A stretch of DNA of 64,000 nt from an uncultured Eubacterium sp. GTDB taxonomy: Bacteria; Bacillota; Clostridia; Lachnospirales; Lachnospiraceae. Location: NCBI GenBank assembly GCA_910578975.1, contig CAJTRZ010000007.1:54554-118553 (forward strand), read 5' to 3'. Made by a program: the position numbers and the translations under genes. A model generated the notes under the pieces. It did not search any database. It saw nothing but the letters and a program-made list of their open reading frames with translations, and was not told where the DNA came from. Below, piece after piece: positions 58,904 to 64,000 of this stretch (positions are counted from its first letter, which is position 1; every line of letters begins with the position of its first letter).

Positions 58904-59797
58904 TTAATCTATTTTAGAACCTTCAGAATCCTCTAATCCTTTTAACTCTTTTAGTTCCTCTGCTGCCAAATCAAACTTCTTTTTCTTTGGCTTAAACTTC
59001 AATTCTTTAATAGCGTATTCTTTCACTTCTCTTTCGTCATTCTGTTCAATAACAATCTTAACTTTCTGACGAAGGACATTAACACTCACTACTTCACCCT
59101 TAAATCCGTCAAAAGTTTTTACAAACTCACCTACATCCGGAAGATTTGAATTTAAATGCTCATATGCTTCTTGTTCATTTTTTAAACAGCACATTAATCT
59201 ACCGCAGATTCCCGAAATCTTTGTCGGATTCAATGACAGATTCTGCTCTTTTGCCATTTTAATAGATACCGGAATAAATTCTGACAAATATGTGTTACAG
59301 CACAATGGTCTACCACAAATACCCATTCCGCCCAACATCTTTGTCTCATCTCTAACACCTACCTGTCTCAGTTCAATTCTTGTTTTAAAAACAGCAGCCA
59401 AATCCTTAACTAACTCTCTAAAATCAATTCTTCCATCTGCTGTAAAATAAAATAAAACCTTATTATTATCAAACGTATACTCTGTATCAATTAATTTCAT
59501 TTCAAGACCATGTTTTGCAATCTTTTCCTTACATATCTTGAATGCCTTTTTTTCTTTCTCTATATTCTCCTGTGCCTTTTTATCGTCTTCTGGTGTTGCC
59601 ACTCTCATGACGGGTTTTAAAGGCATAATCACATCTTCTTCTGTAACTTCTTTTATATCTTCCACTACATAACCATATTCTACGCCTCTGGCAGTTTCAA
59701 CAATAACATGGTCTCCCTTTTTTATATCTAATTCAGCCGGATCAAAATTATAAATTTTTCCTGCCTGTCTGAATCTTACTCCAATCACTTTTATCAT
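58904..59797 (-). CDS. PSP1/YaaT (RicT) family protein
   Basis: 297 residues with the PSP1 C-terminal domain and Cys clusters GICGRPLCC and GRLMCCLKNE that bind an Fe-S cluster in the RicT/RicA/RicF complex. N-terminal VIGVRFRQAGKIYNFDP is diagnostic. RicT is needed for mRNA maturation and the sporulation/competence phosphorelay in Bacillus. Overlaps holB end by four bases. Confidence 0.95.
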   Translation of the reverse strand: MIKVIGVRFRQAGKIYNFDPAELDIKKGDHVIVETARGVEYGYVVEDIKEVTEEDVIMPLKPVMRVATPEDDKKAQENIEKEKKAFKICKEKIAKHGLEMKLIDTEYTFDNNKVLFYFTADGRIDFRELVKDLAAVFKTRIELRQVGVRDETKMLGGMGICGRPLCCNTYLSEFIPVSIKMAKEQNLSLNPTKISGICGRLMCCLKNEQEAYEHLNSNLPDVGEFVKTFDGFKGEVVSVNVLRQKVKIVIEQNDEREVKEYAIKELKFKPKKKKFDLAAEELKELKGLEDSEGSKID

Positions 59798-60855
59798 TTC
59801 TTAATCCTTTCCTTTATCGTCAAAAACAGAACTTCCATTGTCACATCAAAATTTACATTTGATTTTATTCTGTTTTGTGAAATATCTATCGATTTTAAAA
59901 TCTCATTTAAATCCACATAATCTATTTTTTCGGACATCTCCCCAATAAGTCTATAATCATCCTGAAATATCAGGCTGTCAATGTCCTTTATTGTCTTATA
60001 CAAAAGCACATCCCGAAACCAAATTCTCATAAGGCTAAAATACTCTTCTATCTGCTTTTTAAAAGACACAGCCTCCTTCACATAACTGGAGATAATATCC
60101 ATTCCTGCACGCTCAAGAGCTCCTAACATCCCTGTCACATGCTGCTTTAACTCCTTAAAGTCTTCTGATGTGGCAAGTTTAATCGCCTTCCCAGGATTTC
60201 CCCCACTAAAAACTGCTGCAACACTGGCTTCATAATTACTCACGTTATACTGTGACATCAATTGATTTTTTATAAGTTCTTCCTTTACAGGTCTCATATT
60301 CAAAAGAACACATCTGGACAATATTGTTGGAAGAAATATATCCGCATTCGTCGTCAGCAAAATAATAATTGCATATTCCGGTGGTTCTTCAATCGTCTTC
60401 AACAACGCATTCTGTGCCTGCACAGTCATCTTTTCACTATCATCTACAATATAAATCTTATATCTGCTGCTATATGGTTTTATATCAATATCATCATTAA
60501 TCTGTTCTCTGATTTCATCAACACCGATTCCTGACTTTTCGTACGTAACATATTTAATATCCGGTTGATTTTTTGAGTCTGTCTGCTTACAGGACTTACA
60601 TTCATTGCAAGCTCTACCTGTGACAACTCTATTAGAATCTTCCACACCAAAATCAAATTGCAGATTATTATCAGCATAAAATTCCGGATTATTTTCCACG
60701 CACTGTAATGCTTTCGCAAACGCTACTGCTAATCGCATCTTTCCTGTGCCCTCTTCTCCATTAATAATATAAGCGTGAGAAATCTTTCCCATCTTAATTG
60801 CATTTTCAAAATGTTTTGTTATATGGTTTTGACCTAAAACTCTTGCTGATTCCAT
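59794..60855 (-). CDS. holB: DNA polymerase III delta' subunit
   Basis: A 353-residue AAA+ clamp-loader subunit: INGEEGTGKMRLAVAFA (P-loop), the four-Cys zinc module CNECKSCKQ, DDSEKMTVQAQNALLKTIEEPP (Walker B/sensor), LLTTNADIFLPTILSRC. Works with tau/gamma and delta to load the beta clamp. Located between the guanylate-kinase-like gene and yaaT as usual. Confidence 0.95.
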   Translation of the reverse strand: MESARVLGQNHITKHFENAIKMGKISHAYIINGEEGTGKMRLAVAFAKALQCVENNPEFYADNNLQFDFGVEDSNRVVTGRACNECKSCKQTDSKNQPDIKYVTYEKSGIGVDEIREQINDDIDIKPYSSRYKIYIVDDSEKMTVQAQNALLKTIEEPPEYAIIILLTTNADIFLPTILSRCVLLNMRPVKEELIKNQLMSQYNVSNYEASVAAVFSGGNPGKAIKLATSEDFKELKQHVTGMLGALERAGMDIISSYVKEAVSFKKQIEEYFSLMRIWFRDVLLYKTIKDIDSLIFQDDYRLIGEMSEKIDYVDLNEILKSIDISQNRIKSNVNFDVTMEVLFLTIKERIKK

Positions 60856-60955
60856 AATAACCTTTCACAATTTATACACATGAATTGAATCGATCAATTA
60901 TTTATAACTAAACAACGATCTTTCACTTTTTATGATATTGCCATTTCTAATAATA

Positions 60956-61540
60956 TCATATTTCTTTCATTGTTTCCACAATTTCAGCGATACACTTATC
61001 TAAATCCTGATTCCTATATCTCTTACAAATCCCTGCTTTAGCAATATTTTCTTCTTTAAAATCTTCCTCATCAGCCAGAAAACGTCTACAAAGTTCTGCA
61101 TATTTAGGCTCACTTTGCTGTCTTTCTCTCTTTACTGCCCTCTCAAGTCTCTCACCGCTCTCCACTTCTATATAAATAGGAACAACAACATCCTTTCCAT
61201 AATAGTTTACCATATCATTGTAAGATTCCAATGTTCCAATATAGATATAATTTCCCTTCCCTAAATCAATCTGCCCATCATCCGCCGTAAAATAACTCCA
61301 CTTTCCGTGAACAGTGTTGTAATCTCTGCACTCTATAACCATTCCTTTTTTTTTCATTTCCTCCAACATGCCTTCTGACACAAAGTGATATTCTACTCCC
61401 TCTGTTTCTCCCGCACGCATTGGTCTGGTTGTATATCCTACTACTGTTCTTAAATCTAATTCCTTATTATCTTTTAAAAATTGAAAAATTGTATCTTTCC
61501 CACTGCAACTTTTTCCCAAAACAAAAAATACTTTTGACAT
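60956..61540 (-). CDS. Guanylate-kinase-like protein in the tmk position
   Basis: 194 residues from ATG 61540, after GGAGTTATT; a longer frame reaches into the decarboxylase gene. The P-loop is VLGKSCSGKDTIF, with Cys and Asp where guanylate kinase has typical SGPSGVGKGT. GYTTRPMRAGETEGVEYHFV matches the GMP-binding region of guanylate kinases. In Bacillus the gene between the yaaO decarboxylase and holB is thymidylate kinase (tmk); here a guanylate-kinase fold occupies the place. A second, standard gmk is expected elsewhere. Nucleotide specificity is untested. Confidence 0.85.
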   Translation of the reverse strand: MSKVFFVLGKSCSGKDTIFQFLKDNKELDLRTVVGYTTRPMRAGETEGVEYHFVSEGMLEEMKKKGMVIECRDYNTVHGKWSYFTADDGQIDLGKGNYIYIGTLESYNDMVNYYGKDVVVPIYIEVESGERLERAVKRERQQSEPKYAELCRRFLADEEDFKEENIAKAGICKRYRNQDLDKCIAEIVETMKEI

Positions 61541-61553
61541 AATAACTCCAATT

Positions 61554-63014
61554 CTATTTGTATTCTGAAACAATTTTAATTTTATCTTTCTCTATTCCTT
61601 TAACATTTACTTTTACTTCTCTGTAATATTTTATCTGCTCTATTACCTTTTTCGTAATTATCTCTCCTGGCACAATCAATGGAATCTCTGGTGGATATAC
61701 ATAAATGTATTGTGCTGAAATTTTGCCTTCTGACTTTGTAAAAAATTCTTCTGTTGAAGTTTGGCTTTTTGCCTCATATATAGACATCACCACACTATTT
61801 TCTTTTTCTTCTGAATTTCTGCTATTAATTATAGTTTTTTCTTTTACTGATGAACATTTCTGCATCGAACATTTCAATTTTTTATCTATTTCTTCTAAAG
61901 CTTCTGCCAATTTTAAAATTTGATTTAAATTATCACACATCGTTGTCATTCCAAGTACATACTTTGCAGAAGTCATTTCCATTTCAAAATCATAGTTTTG
62001 CCTCAGTTCTTCCTCCAAATCTTTCCCATCCATCTTATATGTATCTAAAAAAACTGTGATTTTACATATATCGAAATCAAATACACCATTCTTTCCAATA
62101 CGTTCTCTTCCGAAAACTTTTATATTTTCTAAATTATTAACTTTTGTATAAAACTTGTCCAACGTTATTAACAATCTTTCCAGTTTTGCTCTTCCTTTAT
62201 CCTGTAACTCTCTGATACATTTATCAAGACTTGCCATTAATACATAAGAAGGGCTGCTGGATTGATATATAGCAAGTATATCCTGTATCTTGTCTGCCCC
62301 TATCCTGTTTCCACATAAATGCAGAAAAGCGGTCTGCGTCATTGCAGGTAAAGTTTTATGTGCACTTTCTATAACAATATCTGCACCTAACTTATATGCC
62401 GGTTTTGGTAACCGTTCGTGAATTCCCAAATGTGCACCGTGAGCCTCATCAACAATCAATATACTCCCAAATCTATGTACGATTTGCGCAATATTCTCAA
62501 TATCAGAAACAATTCCCTCATATGTCGGGCTGGTAACAACCACTGCCTTAATCTTTTCTCCAGAATCCTTTGCCTTTTCTAACTGTTCCTCGATATCTCT
62601 TGGATTATATCCTCCATGTATGCCATACTCCTTTATAAACTGTGGATAAACATATCCTACTTTTAAATTTCTAAGTTCTATCGCATTGTATACTGCTTTG
62701 TGACAATTTCTTCCTATAATAATGCTGTCTCCAATACCCGTCACAGCATGAATTGCCGCTAACAAGCCACAAGAACTTCCATTTACTAAAAACCATGTTT
62801 TATCTGTCCCAAAAAATCTACTGGCATTATCCATTGATTCTTTAATAATTCCCTCCGGATGATGAAGATTGTCAAAATCATTTATCTCCGTAATATCAAT
62901 TTCATATGGGTCAACCAATAATTTGTCCTGTCTCTTATGTCCAGGCATATGAAAAGGATATTTTCCACATCCTCTATATTCAATTAGTTTTGTATACAAT
63001 CCTTTACCACTCAT
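61554..63014 (-). CDS. Orn/Lys/Arg decarboxylase-type PLP enzyme (YaaO-like)
   Basis: A 486-residue fold-type I PLP enzyme: FHMPGHKRQ near the N-terminus, FLVNGSSCGLLAAIHA, VDEAHGAHLG and the PLP-binding Lys220 in ESAHKTL. It would decarboxylate a basic amino acid to a polyamine precursor; the exact substrate is unknown. It heads the yaaO-like operon and overlaps nothing; the stop lies just upstream of the guanylate-kinase-like gene's ribosome site. Confidence 0.92.
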   Translation of the reverse strand: MSGKGLYTKLIEYRGCGKYPFHMPGHKRQDKLLVDPYEIDITEINDFDNLHHPEGIIKESMDNASRFFGTDKTWFLVNGSSCGLLAAIHAVTGIGDSIIIGRNCHKAVYNAIELRNLKVGYVYPQFIKEYGIHGGYNPRDIEEQLEKAKDSGEKIKAVVVTSPTYEGIVSDIENIAQIVHRFGSILIVDEAHGAHLGIHERLPKPAYKLGADIVIESAHKTLPAMTQTAFLHLCGNRIGADKIQDILAIYQSSSPSYVLMASLDKCIRELQDKGRAKLERLLITLDKFYTKVNNLENIKVFGRERIGKNGVFDFDICKITVFLDTYKMDGKDLEEELRQNYDFEMEMTSAKYVLGMTTMCDNLNQILKLAEALEEIDKKLKCSMQKCSSVKEKTIINSRNSEEKENSVVMSIYEAKSQTSTEEFFTKSEGKISAQYIYVYPPEIPLIVPGEIITKKVIEQIKYYREVKVNVKGIEKDKIKIVSEYK

Positions 63015-63133
63015 AGGCTTGATTATAGCATAAAAAAAAAAGGATTACGATAAATAATCCTTCTTTTCAACCTATTTTATCTAAAAAAGCTAAACTTATA
63101 TCTTTATATTTTCTTATTTTAAGGTAAAAACAG

Positions 63134-63206
<73 letters not shown>

Positions 63207-63212
63207 ATTGAG

Positions 63213-63286
63213 TTGCGGGAATAGGATTTGAACCTATGACCTCCGGGTTATGAGCCCGGCGAGCTTCCAGACTGCTCCACCCCGCG
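63213..63286 (-). tRNA. Initiator tRNA-fMet (CAT)
   Basis: 74 nt starting CGCGGGGTGGAGCAG. The unpaired C1-A72 and three G-C pairs at the base of the anticodon stem (CCGGGCTCATAACCCGG) mark an initiator. Anticodon CAT. Confidence 0.96.
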
Positions 63287-63336
63287 ATGATATTAAATTA
63301 TATTCAGTTTTTAGAAAAATATTCTAAAAAACATAA

Positions 63337-63418
63337 TGGGCAGAGAAGGATTCGAACCTTCGAAGGCGGTGCCAACAGATTTACAGTCTGCCCCCTTTGG
63401 CCACTCGGGAATCTGCCC
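63337..63418 (-). tRNA. tRNA-Tyr (GTA)
   Basis: An 82-nt class II tRNA with a long variable arm: acceptor GGGCAGA/TCTGCCC, TTCCCGAGTGGCCAAAGGG D-region, anticodon GTA in CTGTAAA. Confidence 0.96.
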
Positions 63419-63426
63419 ATAATAAC

Positions 63427-63552
63427 TAAGAAAGCGATTTATATATTTCATATAATCGAGTCAAGCTTGCTTGAACGAAATTATATGAAATGTAGAAATC
63501 ATTTGCGAAGCAAATGACAGTGAGCAAACTTGTTTGCGAACTGCTTTCTTAT
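63427..63552. repeat. Hairpin-dense spacer between tRNA-Tyr and tRNA-Thr
   Basis: An outer pair AAGAAAGC (63428-63435) and GCTTTCTT (63543-63550) encloses four perfect stems: ATTTCATATAAT/ATTATATGAAAT (63445-63491) with TCAAGC/GCTTGA inside it (63461-63474), CATTTGC/GCAAATG (63500-63516) and GCAAAC/GTTTGC (63524-63537). No gene. It resembles a mobile palindromic element or tRNA-precursor processing structure. Confidence 0.75.
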
Positions 63553-63609
63553 TTAGACAGTAGTAATAACTACTCTCTTAAATAAAGAAACTTTACTTTC
63601 TTACTTAAA

Positions 63610-63682
63610 AGCCGATGAACGGACTCGAACCGTTAACCTGCTGATTACAAATCAGCTGCTCTGCCAATTGAGCCACATCGGC
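63610..63682 (-). tRNA. tRNA-Thr (TGT)
   Basis: 73 nt: acceptor GCCGATG/CATCGGC, anticodon TGT in TTTGTAA, T-arm GGTTCGAGTCC. CCA is not encoded. Confidence 0.96.
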
Positions 63683-63720
63683 ATATTTAGTTTTAAACAC
63701 TGCACATTTTCATGTACAAA

Positions 63721-63793
63721 TGGGACCTACAGGGCTCGAACCTGTGACCCCCTGCTTGTAAGGCAGATGCTCTCCCAGCTGAGCTAAGATCCC
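63721..63793 (-). tRNA. tRNA-Val (TAC)
   Basis: 73 nt: acceptor GGGATCT/AGGTCCC (one wobble), anticodon TAC in CTTACAA, T-arm GGTTCGAGCCC. Confidence 0.96.
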
Positions 63794-63868
63794 AAAATTC
63801 TAAAAAAGAGGATGAGAAAGCCTTTTTGCTTTCGACCTCCTCAGTATAAAATAAATATATTAAGAAAG

Positions 63869-63942
63869 CGACCCGGATGGGGTTCGAACCCACGACCTCC
63901 GCCGTGACAGGGCGGCGCTCTAACCAGCTGAGCCACCGGGCC
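63869..63942 (-). tRNA. tRNA-Asp (GTC)
   Basis: 74 nt: acceptor GGCCCGG/CCGGGTC, anticodon GTC in CTGTCAC, T-arm GGGTTCGAACCCC. First gene of the leftward tRNA cluster in this window; the cluster may continue beyond the edge. Confidence 0.96.
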
Positions 63943-64000
63943 ATCATGAATGTATTGTACACTCAAAACCACATACTGAAATTTCTTACATCCAGAGGAT

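Noticed and set aside
63427..63552. Short palindromic units considered as CRISPR repeats
   Set aside because: The stems differ from each other and there is no repeat-spacer periodicity.

Overview
The window looks like chromosomal DNA of a low-GC, spore-forming member of the Clostridia, most likely a Lachnospiraceae species. Supporting signs are a T-box in front of metG, sporulation genes (spmA, spmB, a YaaT/RicT homologue), a monoderm-type Tad pilus locus, ECF transport, LMW-PTP/Sua5/upp synteny and several DUF families typical of gut Lachnospiraceae (DUF5702, DUF5711, DUF6382, DUF951). Nearly all genes lie on the minus strand. No rRNA or CRISPR array is present.

Positions 1 to about 8550 hold most of an integrative element whose left end is outside the window. 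It has a tyrosine integrase (cut by the window edge), very small genes, an excisionase-like protein next to a primase-helicase, and a divergent XRE regulator. Non-coding blocks are rich in inverted and direct repeats. The layout resembles a phage satellite (SaPI/PICI-like) or a small plasmid-like integrated element sitting just 3' of rpsR. It also carries a probable type I toxin-antitoxin-like pair, a 24-residue hydrophobic peptide gene, candidate small RNAs and two candidate replication-origin structures.

Positions 8600-22200 hold the rpsF-ssb-rpsR operon, a YtrA-type GntR regulator with an ABC transporter under a perfect palindromic operator, an 820-bp repeat-bounded non-coding insertion, a run of surface and envelope proteins (NlpC/P60 with Ig-like domains, a Thr-rich repeat protein, CvpA, DUF5711, a LysM protein with a degenerate MPN-like domain), tRNA-Cys and tRNA-Glu, and a sirtuin.

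Positions 22200-31260 are a compact Tad pilus operon (tadZ, tadA, tadB, tadC, flp, DUF5702, two pseudopilin-like proteins, prepilin peptidase, FHA protein). Positions 31400-47400 are housekeeping: TrhA, dCMP deaminase, upp, a dead LMW-PTP, Sua5, amidase, rsmA, tatD, metG with its T-box, HAD phosphatase, ptsHI, manA, and a DUF885 peptidase.

Positions 47400-56560 are the most interesting chromosomal block. A cobalamin riboswitch precedes an operon of two DUF4430 (transcobalamin-like) surface proteins and a complete ECF transporter. One of the two fuses an alpha/alpha-barrel region to DUF4430, as in animal intrinsic factor. This block and a cation antiporter separate spmA from spmB, which are normally adjacent. 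Positions 56900-63014 carry a histidine-less HPr paralogue and the yaaO-holB-yaaT-trmN6-rsmI neighbourhood with a guanylate-kinase-like gene where tmk usually sits. The right end is a tRNA cluster (Phe, fMet, Tyr, Thr, Val, Asp) with a hairpin-dense spacer.
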